A DNA stretch of 64,000 nt from Gammaproteobacteria bacterium (lineage in GTDB: Bacteria > Pseudomonadota > Gammaproteobacteria > JAJPIJ01). Shown here piece by piece: positions 52,609 to 61,346 of the stretch (its first letter is position 1; each line of letters opens with the position of its first letter). The stretch lies in NCBI GenBank assembly GCA_022072255.1, contig JAJVHZ010000076.1, positions 62,001 to 126,000 on the forward strand, written 5' to 3'. A model generated the notes under the pieces. The model saw only the letters and a program-made list of their open reading frames with translations, was not told the origin of the DNA and searched no databases. The translations under genes were made by a program, and so were the position numbers.

Positions 52609-53651
52609 GATTCGGCAGCCAGTCTCGCCACGGCGAGCGCCGGTGCGCACACGGTCGCCATCTCACGCCACCGCGCCGGGACGGACACCAGGGTCGCCAG
52701 TTCCGTGTACGGGCATTGTAGCCGCCGCGCGAGTTCGCGGGCGATGAAACAGCCGCAGCCGGCGCCCACGATGGTCACGGCGTCGCCGGAAGGGCGGCGC
52801 GACAGCACGCGCTCGAGCCCGGCGCGGACCTGTTGAAGCTGCTCGGTGGCGAGGTGGCGCGCGAGCCGCCGCCACTGCGCGGCAGTCGCCTCGGCGGCAT
52901 CGCGCCCGAGCATGCGGGCGAGCCGCCGCGCGCAGTCCGCGGCGCTCAGGCCCCTGCCGTCCGCCGTCGCCGACTGATGGTGCCGCAACGGCAGCTGGCC
53001 GGTGAGCCTGTAGACATCGCCCATGTTCGCGAACCACTCCGCCGCCACGCCCTGCCATTCGCCGCCAAACGGCGCCTGCCGCACGACGGCCATCACGGGC
53101 GTGCGCACGACGCCCGTATACAGCAGCTCCTGGTGCCGCAGGCGGTCGCCGTCGCTGCAGCCGCGTGCATCGACGCGGCCACGCCGTATGGGAACGATGT
53201 CGGTGGTGGTGCTGCCGATGTCGACCAGCACCGCCTCGGGGCAGCGCCGGGCGACCATCGCCGCGGTCGCGTGCCAGTTCGCGGAGGCGACGGCCTCGAG
53301 ACGGCGGCGCGCGAGGTCCACCGTGCGCAGGCCGGCGCTCATCGTGTAGACGAGCACGCGGGCGCGCCCCGCATGCTTCATGAATGTCCGCAGCAGCGCG
53401 CGCACCCCGCGACGGCGATCGGGAAACAGGTCAACGAGTTCGCCCGTCATCGTCAACGCGTGACGGTATGCGCTCAGGTCGTACCGGCGATTCAGATCGA
53501 GCAGTACCGCCTCGAGCTCGCCCAGGCCGCGCCACAGCGGGCAGGGCAATTGCGCCACCTCCCGCAATCGTCCGTCCGCGGCGAGGGCTGCGAACTTCAC
53601 GTGCGCACCGCCGATGTCCCAGCCGATGATCCCCCCTGGCCTGCTAGCCAT
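52605..53651 (-). CDS. Hydantoinase-like protein of the H4MPT/methanofuran cluster
   Basis: A 348-residue ASKHA-fold protein. GWDIGGAHVKFA at the N-terminus and VLVDIGSTTTDIVPI in the middle are the two phosphate-binding strands seen in hydantoinase/oxoprolinase-like proteins. This family is a constant member of bacterial H4MPT gene clusters (H4MPT-linked C1 transfer pathway protein). Its closest characterised relative may be the condensing enzyme MfnF of methanofuran synthesis; I hold that loosely. ATG 53651 is chosen 8 bp inside the end of the upstream ATP-grasp gene. It overlaps pabB by ATGA. Confidence 0.8.
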   Translation of the reverse strand: MASRPGGIIGWDIGGAHVKFAALAADGRLREVAQLPCPLWRGLGELEAVLLDLNRRYDLSAYRHALTMTGELVDLFPDRRRGVRALLRTFMKHAGRARVLVYTMSAGLRTVDLARRRLEAVASANWHATAAMVARRCPEAVLVDIGSTTTDIVPIRRGRVDARGCSDGDRLRHQELLYTGVVRTPVMAVVRQAPFGGEWQGVAAEWFANMGDVYRLTGQLPLRHHQSATADGRGLSAADCARRLARMLGRDAAEATAAQWRRLARHLATEQLQQVRAGLERVLSRRPSGDAVTIVGAGCGCFIARELARRLQCPYTELATLVSVPARWREMATVCAPALAVARLAAES

Positions 53652-54630
53652 GAGTGCGCACCTCCACGCGGCGTCTGTCCAGGGGGACGTCGAACACGGA
53701 GGCATCGTTCGCGCAGGCCCGGCGCAGGAGTTCAAAGGCATTGAAACCTATCGAGGCGCTCAGACCTGCATAAGCGGTGGTCAGGCGCGGATTGACCTCC
53801 ACCACCACCGGTCCGCGCGCGCTGATGACGAGATCGACGCCGACGTAGCCGAGCAGTCCCGGCAGCGCGGCACAGAGCCACCCGGGGAGCGGCTGCACGG
53901 CGGCGAGGTGCTCGATCGCGCCGTTGACCACGACTCCGCACTGTCGCAGTGCGTCGCCCGCACGGCTCTGCAGTTGGCGGTTGCAGCCCAGCAGCCGCAC
54001 CCGCCCGGCCGCGCACAGCAGCGAGAGGCTGATCGGCTCGCCCGGCACGAACGGCTGCACCACGGGCGCGGCGGTCCCGGCGGAATTCATCCGCTCCCGC
54101 ACCGAGCCCGCGTCGCGGAGGTGATAGGTGTGTTCGCTGCCGGCACCCTCGTCGGGCTTGACGACCCATCCGTACTCGCTCGCGGGCAACCGGCCGGCGT
54201 CCGAGGAGGTCGGGATCACCTCGATGCCGGCCCGCTGCAGCGCGGCGGCGGTCCTGGTCTTGCTGGCGGCGATACGCACGGCGGCCGGATCGCAGCCCAG
54301 CAGATGCCGGCCGCGCGCGACAACCAGACCGTTGAGGCGTTCGAGCAGGCCATCGGTCTCCGGCGCGACCGGCAGCACCGCGTCGACGGCGTCGATGGCC
54401 GCCGCCCAACGCGGCCACGGTGTATCCTCGATATCGGCCACCTCGCACCACGCCGCCGGGCGGCTCAGGCGCGCGTCGCGCGCCACCAGCACGCTGATGC
54501 CGGCCGTGCCATGGAGATCATGCAACACTGCCTGTAACATCATCTCGCCCTCGGCGGCCAGCGACTCCGGCAGCATGGCGCCCGCGAAGCCGCCGCCCGT
54601 GACGAATTCGATAATCAGCAGCCGCAACAC
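53644..54630 (-). CDS. ATP-grasp ligase, MfnD-like
   Basis: A 328-residue ATP-grasp enzyme beginning LRLLIIEFVTGGG, a conserved start of this subfamily. WVVKPDEGAGSEHTY is the ATP-binding lysine/glycine loop, VVQPFVPGEPISLSLL follows, and VEVNPRLTTAYAGL gives the metal-binding acids. Methanogen MfnD, a tyramine-glutamate ligase of methanofuran synthesis, has this architecture. Bacterial methylofuran is polyglutamylated, so a glutamate ligase role is reasonable. The GTG start at 54630 lies 8 bp from the divergent GTG of the HisA-like gene. Confidence 0.75.
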   Translation of the reverse strand: MLRLLIIEFVTGGGFAGAMLPESLAAEGEMMLQAVLHDLHGTAGISVLVARDARLSRPAAWCEVADIEDTPWPRWAAAIDAVDAVLPVAPETDGLLERLNGLVVARGRHLLGCDPAAVRIAASKTRTAAALQRAGIEVIPTSSDAGRLPASEYGWVVKPDEGAGSEHTYHLRDAGSVRERMNSAGTAAPVVQPFVPGEPISLSLLCAAGRVRLLGCNRQLQSRAGDALRQCGVVVNGAIEHLAAVQPLPGWLCAALPGLLGYVGVDLVISARGPVVVEVNPRLTTAYAGLSASIGFNAFELLRRACANDASVFDVPLDRRRVEVRTHG

Positions 54631-54638
54631 CCGCCTCC

Positions 54639-55349
54639 GTGGAAATCATACCCGTCATCGATCTGAAAGGCGGCCTCGTGGTGCACGCACGGCGCGGCGA
54701 TCGCCGGCACTATGCCCCGCTCGCCTCGCGCCTGTGCAGCTCGAATGAACCGCTGACGGTGGCGCGCGCACTGGTGGCGCTTGGCACCGTCGGGACCCTG
54801 TACGTTGCCGATCTGGATGCCATCACGGGTGCCGGCGATCACGGCGCCGTCCTGCGCTCCCTGCTGGAGGCCATGCCGCAGGTCGACATCTGGCTGGATG
54901 CCGGATACACCACGCCCGAACAGATCAAGCGCGTGGCGTCGGCGCGTATCACCCCGGTGCTCGGCAGCGAGTCGATCACCTGCCTGACGCATTATCACCA
55001 CCTGCGTACGAGCGCGCCGGACGCCGTACTCTCGCTGGATCGTCGTGGCGAGCAGGTGCTGGGACCTGCGGAGCTGGCCAGGCGAGCGACGCTGTGGCCG
55101 CGGCGGGTCATTCACCTCGATCTCGCCCGCGTCGGCTCGGCCGAGGGGCCCGATGTTGCCGCGATCCGGCGCATGCATGCGCGCTCACCGGCCACCGCGC
55201 TGTACGCCGGCGGCGGCGTGCGCGGCGTGGATGACCTGCGCGCCCTCGGCCTGGCGGGGGCGCGCGGTGCCCTGATCGCGACGTCGCTGCACGAAGGCCG
55301 TATCAGTGCGCAGGATCTGCGGCCCGGCGATGAACGCACGGGCCCCTGA
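54639..55349 (+). CDS. HisA-like TIM-barrel protein of the H4MPT cluster
   Basis: A 236-residue (beta/alpha)8 protein. MEIIPVIDLKGGLVVHARRG matches the N-terminal strand of HisA, and LYVADLDAITG and ALYAGGGVRGVDDL match the two phosphate-binding ends. It is not true HisA: no his operon is nearby, and such divergent HisA-like proteins are a fixed part of archaeal-type H4MPT clusters in methylotrophs, function unassigned. It starts at GTG 54639. Its stop touches the A-tract of the terminator shared with fae. Confidence 0.82.
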   Translation: MEIIPVIDLKGGLVVHARRGDRRHYAPLASRLCSSNEPLTVARALVALGTVGTLYVADLDAITGAGDHGAVLRSLLEAMPQVDIWLDAGYTTPEQIKRVASARITPVLGSESITCLTHYHHLRTSAPDAVLSLDRRGEQVLGPAELARRATLWPRRVIHLDLARVGSAEGPDVAAIRRMHARSPATALYAGGGVRGVDDLRALGLAGARGALIATSLHEGRISAQDLRPGDERTGP

Positions 55350-55378
55350 AAAAACTGCCCCGGCGCGAGGCCGGGGCA
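55349..55378 (-). terminator. Rho-independent terminator of fae
   Basis: A stem of nine base pairs (TGCCCCGGC / GCCGGGGCA) with a 5-base loop sits at 55356-55378. On the minus strand it is followed by G and six Ts (55354-55349), the ideal terminator form for the fae transcript. On the plus strand it follows the HisA-like stop without a T-run, so it is weaker in that direction. Confidence 0.8.
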
Positions 55379-55435
55379 TTGTTGCTTCGGGCCCGTCGCC
55401 GGGCCCCGGATCTGTTCTTGTTGTCGAAGCGGAAC

Positions 55436-55945
55436 TCAGACCTTCGCCGCGAACGGGTGCGCGGTGGACTTCTTGGCGATGACCTCGGAGGCCTTCGGCT
55501 CGCGCTTGACGGCGCGCTTGATGGACTCCTTCACCGCACGGTAGTTGAAGTCCTGGATCTTGGCGTCGTCGTCGGCCAGCCAGTGGATGAACACGCCGAC
55601 GCAGACGAACACGTCGTCAGCCTCGTTGGCCGGGATGGTGCCGTCCTCGACGCACTCGGTGACGGCCATCGCCACACCGCGCTGGGCCGGTCCGAACATC
55701 TGCACCGCCTGCTTGGCGCCCTTGATGGTCACCTTGTTGAACATGACGGTGCTCGGCTTGCAAGCCAGGTTCGGCGCAACCACGGCCAGCAGGGAGGTGA
55801 ATCCATCCTTGTTGTTGACCAGCGCGTTGGCGAAGGCAACTTCGGCAGCGCTGCCGCGGGGTCCGATGATGAGGTCGATGTGGGCAACCTCGTTGCCGTC
55901 GCCGACCAGAGATTCGCCGACCAAAGTTCTGTCAATCACTGCCAT
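55436..55945 (-). CDS. fae: Formaldehyde-activating enzyme
   Basis: A 169-residue protein nearly collinear with Methylorubrum Fae: [52 protein letters not shown] and [14 protein letters not shown] are intact, including the conserved active-site histidine (residue 22). Fae catalyses condensation of formaldehyde with H4MPT to methylene-H4MPT, the entry of the pathway. The start ATG 55945 has AAAGGAGGAAG before it, one of the strongest ribosome-binding sites in the window, and its own terminator follows, consistent with high, separate expression. An in-frame ATG at 56014 is not preferred. Confidence 0.97.
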   Translation of the reverse strand: MAVIDRTLVGESLVGDGNEVAHIDLIIGPRGSAAEVAFANALVNNKDGFTSLLAVVAPNLACKPSTVMFNKVTIKGAKQAVQMFGPAQRGVAMAVTECVEDGTIPANEADDVFVCVGVFIHWLADDDAKIQDFNYRAVKESIKRAVKREPKASEVIAKKSTAHPFAAKV

Positions 55946-56105
55946 GGTTCTTCCTCCTTTGGAAACACTAGAGTTTGTTGATGGTTCTCCGACAAGAGCC
56001 TTGAAGATAGACATAGCTCGTCACCCCGTTTTTATTAGGACGGACCGATCGGCCCGGCCACATCGGCTGGCCACTTAAGGGATTGGTCTGCTGAAGTCGC
56101 GGACT

Positions 56106-56969
56106 TTAACTCGTCTTCTCAAGGAGGGCATCGAAGCGACAGGCGGCTAACGAAGTGACGGTCAAATCCGCGCTGGTCCCCGGGTTGATTCCTTCCTCTT
56201 TTAGATTCTTGTCCAGCCTCAGCAGTATGGGCACCGCTGCATCGGGATTGTCGCACGCTTTGATACGGGTTTCCACTGCCCGGAACCGCGCGCGAACCGC
56301 CTCGGCCGCCTCCGGCCCGTGCTTGCGCAGGACGTGGGAATCCGGGAATTCCGAGGCGAATCGCAGGTAGCAGGCCACGGCGGTCCACTCCGGCCCCCAT
56401 CCGCGCGCCTCCGCCGACGCGACCGCGGGCATGCCCAACGCGAATATGTCGGCGTAATCGGTGGCGTACTGGCAGGCAATGCGGTCGCGCTGCGCCGCGG
56501 CGCGCATGGCCCCGAGCAGCGTGACCGTCGGGACATCGGCGACGTCCTGCGTCGCGCTGCTGCCGAGGCCCGCCGGGTTGGCCAGGCGTATGGCCCGGTA
56601 GGCCGCCACCGCGTCGGCGACCGTCAGTCCACGCAGCGCGAGGCCCAGCGCATCGCGCAGCCCGCGGCGCCCGCCGTCTTCCAGCACCGCGTGCGCCATC
56701 GGCGCCAGCAGCAGCACGATGCCGAGATTGGTGTTGCAGCCGACCGCCGCATGTGTCGCCTCCACGCTACGGAGGATCCGCTCGCCGACCGAAAGTCCCG
56801 GCAGGGCGATGACGTCGGCAACCGCCTCGGCGCTGCGGAAGAATTCATCGGCGACCATCCGGTGTCCGGAGGCGTGGACGCTGACATTACCCGGCTTCAG
56901 CGCCTGCACCTCGAGACGGCAGGCCTCCCGGACGGTGGCCGCGACCGCCTCCGGGGACAGGGCGGCCAT
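56106..56969 (-). CDS. Triphosphoribosyl-dephospho-CoA synthase (CitG)-like protein of the H4MPT cluster
   Basis: A 287-residue all-helical CitG/MdcB-family protein. LEVQALKPGNVSVHASGHRM near the N-terminus, GCNTNLGIVLLLAPMAHA and RLANPAGLGS are the family's nucleotide/metal motifs. True CitG makes the prosthetic group of citrate or malonate lyase, none of which is here. This homologue is a steady member of H4MPT clusters and probably acts in cofactor assembly by ribosyl-phosphate transfer; that is inference. ATG 56969 starts 2 bp after the RimK-like stop. Confidence 0.82.
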   Translation of the reverse strand: MAALSPEAVAATVREACRLEVQALKPGNVSVHASGHRMVADEFFRSAEAVADVIALPGLSVGERILRSVEATHAAVGCNTNLGIVLLLAPMAHAVLEDGGRRGLRDALGLALRGLTVADAVAAYRAIRLANPAGLGSSATQDVADVPTVTLLGAMRAAAQRDRIACQYATDYADIFALGMPAVASAEARGWGPEWTAVACYLRFASEFPDSHVLRKHGPEAAEAVRARFRAVETRIKACDNPDAAVPILLRLDKNLKEEGINPGTSADLTVTSLAACRFDALLEKTS

Positions 56970-56971
56970 GC

Positions 56972-57913
56972 TCAGGGCAATGCCTGCAGCGGCGCGTCCG
57001 CGGCGATGCGCGCGAAGAAGTGATCCGCCAGCCGCGCGGCGAGATCCACGGGCGTGACAGTCTGCAGCCCCTGCCAGGCCGGAATGCTGTTGACCTCGGT
57101 CACGGTGTAGCCGCCGCCGGGCAACGGGATGAGGTCCACGCCGGCGTAGTCGATGTCTACGGCGCGCGTCGCCGCCACTGCCAGGCGGCTCAACTCGCCG
57201 TCCAGCGGGAGCGCCGCGCAGTCTCCGCCCTGCGCGCGGTTGGTCAGCCAATGCCGGGCGTTGCGACGGTACATGCCCGCCACGGCCTGACCGCCGATGA
57301 CGAACACGCGCAGGTCGCACCACTCGCTTCCGCTCCTCTCGATGAACTCCTGCAGGTAGTACACGCCGTTGAGGCCCTCCTCGTTGGCGAGATCGGCCGG
57401 CGATTCGATCAGCCGCACGCCGATGCCCTGGGAGCCGAACAGTGGCTTGGCGATCAATCTGCGGCCGCGGCCGGTCTGCGCGATGGCGACGGCGCGCGCC
57501 TGCGTCGGCGATTCGCTTACCCACGTCTCGGGCGTCGGCAGGCCCGCGCGCTTCAGCAGGAAACTGGTCATCGCCTTGTCGACCGTGCGTTCGATCGCGC
57601 GCGCATCGTTGTAGACCCGAACGCGCAGCTCGCGCAGGGCGTGGAGTATGTCCAGGCGCAGGATCACCTGCTCGAGCGTGCCCCCGGGCACGCCGCGAAC
57701 GAATACGCCGCTCGGCAGCAGATCGAAGGTCGGAATGACGATGCGCGGCGACGCGCCGGCGAGATCGAGGTGACAGGCGAGCGAGGAGACGTACTGGCCG
57801 GGATGGCCCCGGGCGGCGAAGACGCGCTTCAGCTCGCGCCCGTGCCACCCCGGTTCGTCGGAGATGATGACGACGCGAGGATCCCGCGCCGCGATCTCGA
57901 GCGGCACGCCCAT
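56972..57913 (-). CDS. RimK-family ATP-grasp ligase of the H4MPT cluster
   Basis: A 313-residue ATP-grasp enzyme. VVIISDEPGWHGRELKRVF is the family N-terminus, RRLIAKPLFGSQGIGVRL the ATP-binding loop, YYLQEFIERSGSEWCDLRVFV the next strand and VTEVNSIPAWQGL the metal-binding end. It is closest to RimK/MptN-type alpha-glutamate ligases; MptN adds glutamate to H4MPT in methanogens. ATG 57913 (AAGGG just upstream) is preferred; a TTG at 57973 would add 20 residues and overlap mch by 8 bp. Third gene after mtdB in a tight operon. Confidence 0.82.
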   Translation of the reverse strand: MGVPLEIAARDPRVVIISDEPGWHGRELKRVFAARGHPGQYVSSLACHLDLAGASPRIVIPTFDLLPSGVFVRGVPGGTLEQVILRLDILHALRELRVRVYNDARAIERTVDKAMTSFLLKRAGLPTPETWVSESPTQARAVAIAQTGRGRRLIAKPLFGSQGIGVRLIESPADLANEEGLNGVYYLQEFIERSGSEWCDLRVFVIGGQAVAGMYRRNARHWLTNRAQGGDCAALPLDGELSRLAVAATRAVDIDYAGVDLIPLPGGGYTVTEVNSIPAWQGLQTVTPVDLAARLADHFFARIAADAPLQALP

Positions 57914-57965
57914 GCCCTTGTCGCCGTCGCGTACCACCTTGCCGGGTTCCCCCTCTGCGGCGCGA

Positions 57966-59060
57966 TCAGACAACGCCGAAGGAACGGTCGAGCAGTTCCT
58001 CGTGCAGCGCGCCGGCGTGGAACGTACGGCCGGTCTTCATCGAGGTCACGGCGGCGCGCGCCGGACTGAACAGCATCGGGTCGATCTTGTAGAAGTCGTA
58101 GCCGTAGTCCTTGAATATCTGCGCGAAGGGCTTGCCGAAGTCGCGCGAGGCATGGCTCGGGAGCCTGTTCGCCAGGTCCTGCGCGGCGTCGTCGCCGCTG
58201 GCGACGAAAAGGTGCACGTGTCCGCCGAAGATGATCGCATCGTTGGTGCGGCCCATGGCATTGAGAAAGTCCGGAGCCGGCGGGCACAGCGGCGCACTGG
58301 CCGCGCCGTCGACGATCTCGCCGAGCGGAAACCCGATCGCGTGCACCTTGTGCATCGCCACCTCCAGCACCCGACCGATCACCTGCACCGAACCGGCGAG
58401 ACTCGGGGTCGGCGTGAGGATCAGCGTCAACCGGCGCGGATTCACCCTGCACATGTCGGCGATCTTCTGCGTGAGCTCGAGCGGCGGCGGTCGGTCGACC
58501 TCGATCACCATGACGGCCTCGCCGGCGCTGTCGCGATAGGCGAGCTCATGGAAGAGTTCCTCGCGGCTGCCGAGCGCGCGCGCCGGCCCGGAACCCAGCG
58601 CGTTGAAGCCGTCCTTGCCGGAGCCATGGCTGAGGCTCCAGCCGGCATACTGGCTGGCAAGGCACGCGAGCACGGGATTGGTCGAATGCACGTCGATGTG
58701 CCACTTCCAGCGGCCGAACAGGTTCGCGGAGCGGATGAGCGCGCGACCCATCCCGCCCATGCAGATCTCTGTGACCATGCGCCCGACCTCCAGGCCGCCG
58801 GCCGCCTCGATGCCCGCATCGACGATGCGCACCCCGTTGCTCAGCCGGCGCACCTGCACGCGCAGCGCCTGCTGATTGCTGACCAGGTTCTCCACGATCG
58901 GCGCCGCAAGGGTATTTACGCTGAGCGGGGCACTGGCGGCGCGTGCCCGCACAGGTGCGCTCCTCGCCGCGCGCCTGCGGCTGATCGCCGTCGTCTTCTT
59001 CTTTCCCGGTGTCATGGCGGCGGCCTTCCCGGCACGCGCCTTTTTCTTCTTCGCTGCCAT
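57966..59060 (-). CDS. mch: Methenyl-H4MPT cyclohydrolase with basic N-terminal tail
   Basis: A 364-residue protein. The Mch core starts near residue 46 (LSVNTLAAPIVENL) and carries EICMGGMGRALI, WHIDVHSTNPVLACLASQYAGW, FGGHVHLFV and YDFYKIDPMLFSPA. Mch hydrolyses methenyl-H4MPT to N5-formyl-H4MPT. The first 45 residues are unlike the family: K and R make up nearly half, with alanine (KKKKARAGK, GKKKTTAISRRRAARS). A strong GAAGAGGAAG site lies 4 bp before ATG 59060, so the tail is probably translated. A shorter start inside the tail is possible. Confidence 0.92.
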   Translation of the reverse strand: MAAKKKKARAGKAAAMTPGKKKTTAISRRRAARSAPVRARAASAPLSVNTLAAPIVENLVSNQQALRVQVRRLSNGVRIVDAGIEAAGGLEVGRMVTEICMGGMGRALIRSANLFGRWKWHIDVHSTNPVLACLASQYAGWSLSHGSGKDGFNALGSGPARALGSREELFHELAYRDSAGEAVMVIEVDRPPPLELTQKIADMCRVNPRRLTLILTPTPSLAGSVQVIGRVLEVAMHKVHAIGFPLGEIVDGAASAPLCPPAPDFLNAMGRTNDAIIFGGHVHLFVASGDDAAQDLANRLPSHASRDFGKPFAQIFKDYGYDFYKIDPMLFSPARAAVTSMKTGRTFHAGALHEELLDRSFGVV

Positions 59061-59156
59061 CGTTCTTCCTCTTCGATCTCCTGGCCGATGTCGCGGCCTC
59101 AGCAGTAGTGGAGGGCTCCGCGCCGTGCGGCCCCGGTCAAGATCAGGGCCGCTATC

Positions 59157-60287
59157 CTAATCGCTTTCCGCGGCCATTGTCTCCCGCAGCGACGCCGCAA
59201 GGTCCTGGCATCTGCGGTGCACGACCCCGATTGCCTGCTCCGCATCGGCGCCGGTGCCGCGGACGGTGCATAGCGGGCTTCCCGCCGCGATGCGTGTTCC
59301 CGGCAACGGGATGTCCGCGACCCATTCGGGCCACGCGATGGAGGCCCGGATCGCCAGGTCCCGGGGCGCGTAGTAGACGCTCTGCGCCCGCGAGACGGCC
59401 GCCGGCGCCGGTCGCCGCAGCCTGCCCTGGCAGGCCTCCACATGGAGCGCGAACAGCGAGGCTGGCTCGGACTCGAACAGCTCGAAGGAGGCCGGCGGGC
59501 GCGGATTGACATCGACGAGCAGCGGGCGGCCGGAAGGCGCGAGCACGAAATCGAATCCGCACAGGCCGCGCAGCCCGAGCTCGCCGGTCAAACGTCCGCA
59601 CCACTGTGCGAGCAGGCGCGCGAGGGCTCTGTCGGCCCGCGCCAGCACCGTGCCGCTGTGCTGGTACGGCGTCACCAGGGTGGGCTGCGCACACCAATGG
59701 CGGCACGTCCCGAGCAGCTCCGCGCCCCGGCGGCCGTCGGCGAGCAACAGCGCCGACATGGACACGCCGTCCACCCGGCGCTGGGCATAGTGATGCTCCG
59801 CGAGCGGACGGCCGCCGCGGGCAGGCCGCACGTGCGCGCCGCCGCAGCCGCCGATCCGCTTCTCGAGCCAGCCCTCGCCGGGGATCGTCCCGTCGGTCAC
59901 GGTGTGCGGAAACTCTATCCGCTGCCGGAGCAGCGCCGGGAACAATGCCGCCGGCCGCGTGGCCGCGCGCACCGTCCGCGCACCGTTGCCACGGACGGGC
60001 GCGAGCCGCTCCAGGTCCTCCAGCAGCTCCGGTGCGGCTTCGAAGCCGCTTCCGCAGACGATGAACGCCGGCCGATGGGCCGTGAGGGTCTCGCCGGCCG
60101 CCGCCAGCAGCGCCCCCCGGTCGAATCCCCCTCCATCCGACGGCACCACCCGCGCGCTGACGCTCGCCGCGCGGGTGTCCGAGTCGCCGAACAGATCGAT
60201 CGCGTGTACGGCGTAGCCGCACCGGGCCGCCGCCTGCGCGAGCGCGCGCGCCGAGAGCGAGATGACGAGAACGCTGGATACGGACAA
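59157..60287 (-). CDS. ATP-grasp protein between mtdB and mch
   Basis: A 376-residue ATP-grasp protein of unassigned role. SVLVISLSARALAQAAARCGY begins a Rossmann-like domain; EGWLEKRIGGCGGAHV is the ATP-binding loop; GLCGFDFVLAPSGRPLLVDVNPRPPASFELFE supplies the metal-binding acids. The C-terminal 90 residues (YYAPRDLAI, PLPGTRIAAGSPLCTVRG) are an extra domain. A protein of this type sits at this place in methylotroph H4MPT clusters. TTG 60287 follows directly on the mtdB stop, and no better start is upstream. Confidence 0.78.
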   Translation of the reverse strand: MSVSSVLVISLSARALAQAAARCGYAVHAIDLFGDSDTRAASVSARVVPSDGGGFDRGALLAAAGETLTAHRPAFIVCGSGFEAAPELLEDLERLAPVRGNGARTVRAATRPAALFPALLRQRIEFPHTVTDGTIPGEGWLEKRIGGCGGAHVRPARGGRPLAEHHYAQRRVDGVSMSALLLADGRRGAELLGTCRHWCAQPTLVTPYQHSGTVLARADRALARLLAQWCGRLTGELGLRGLCGFDFVLAPSGRPLLVDVNPRPPASFELFESEPASLFALHVEACQGRLRRPAPAAVSRAQSVYYAPRDLAIRASIAWPEWVADIPLPGTRIAAGSPLCTVRGTGADAEQAIGVVHRRCQDLAASLRETMAAESD

Positions 60288-61244
60288 CTACGGCTGCGCC
60301 GCGAGCTCGCGCGCCACCGCGAAGGCCTCTGGAAAGCTCAGGTACAGGGGCCTCTCGGCGTCGATCATGAGCTGGAACAGGCGGGTGTGGACCTTGTACT
60401 TGACGTCGCCCACGGCGAGCGCGCCGATGCCCACCGCCTGCTTGGGCGTGTCGGCAAGCACCTTGCCCATGTCGTGGACGCCGATCCCCTCGATGCCGAG
60501 AGGCGGCACGGCGTTGACGTCCGCGGCGACGATCATGCGCGGCGCGCTGCGCAGCATGCTGGCGCTCAGCACCTGCACGCCGGCGCGAGCGGCGGAAAGC
60601 ACGATGTCGGCCTCCTGCAACAGCGCGACGATCCCCTCCGGCGAGCTGCCCTCCGCGCCGTGCATGCGCGTGCCGAATCGCTTGTTGTACCTCTCCGCCA
60701 GATCATCGGCGATGGCCTTGCGCTGGTGACTCACCAGGACGGCCTCGGCGCCTTCGCGTGAGGCCAGCATACCGGCGCAGATCGCCACCGGGCCGGTGCC
60801 GCCGAAGATGTAGACGCGCTTGCCCTTCAGGTCACCGCCGCCGCGCGTCACGCTCCAGCGCTCCACGCAGGCCATGAGCGCCGCGGCGGTGGTGATCGCG
60901 CCGCTCGGGTCGAGGAACACCGAGACCTCGAACGGCGGGACCATCGCCCCCCGGGCCGCGTCGAGCATGTCCAGTGAGAGACCCAGATCGCGCCCGCCGA
61001 TGAAGATTCCGGTGCGCTTCACGCCTTTCGGTCCGCGCGAGAAGATCGTGTCCTGGGTCAATGCCGGGATGTCCTCCAGGGCGACGTCGCTGTAAGGAAC
61101 GACCGCATCGTAGTTCGCCTCGTACGCCATGTTGATGTCGAACGGGCTGACGTTCTTCGTGGGGTTGAACATGTGCAGGATGTGCTGGCTGTTCTTGGCC
61201 CGGCGATCCTTGCAATTCCGGCGATCCGCTGTCGTCTCGTTCAT
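60288..61244 (-). CDS. mtdB: NAD(P)-dependent methylene-H4MPT dehydrogenase
   Basis: A 318-residue dehydrogenase. HILHMFNPTKNVSPFDINMA, SRGPKGVKRTGIFIGGRDLGL and FEVSVFLDPSGAITTAA match MtdB rather than MtdA, and GGTGPVAICAGMLA is the dinucleotide-binding loop. It oxidises methylene-H4MPT to methenyl-H4MPT. The first 20 residues (rich in R, K, D) extend beyond the usual N-terminus; GAGCGGG lies before ATG 61244, so the extension may be genuine. First gene of the mtdB, ATP-grasp, mch, RimK-like, CitG-like operon. Confidence 0.95.
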   Translation of the reverse strand: MNETTADRRNCKDRRAKNSQHILHMFNPTKNVSPFDINMAYEANYDAVVPYSDVALEDIPALTQDTIFSRGPKGVKRTGIFIGGRDLGLSLDMLDAARGAMVPPFEVSVFLDPSGAITTAAALMACVERWSVTRGGGDLKGKRVYIFGGTGPVAICAGMLASREGAEAVLVSHQRKAIADDLAERYNKRFGTRMHGAEGSSPEGIVALLQEADIVLSAARAGVQVLSASMLRSAPRMIVAADVNAVPPLGIEGIGVHDMGKVLADTPKQAVGIGALAVGDVKYKVHTRLFQLMIDAERPLYLSFPEAFAVARELAAQP

Positions 61245-61346
61245 GATGCCCGCTCTTGACTGTGTGAATGGTCGATGTCGAAGACGGCGCCGGATGTGGC
61301 GCGCGGCGGCGCACTCGCCGCACGCCCGCTTCCGGCCGCCCGTCGG

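Noticed and set aside
55946-56014. N-terminal extension of Fae starting at ATG 56014
   Set aside because: The 23 extra residues are absent from Fae proteins, and the very strong ribosome-binding site belongs to ATG 55945.
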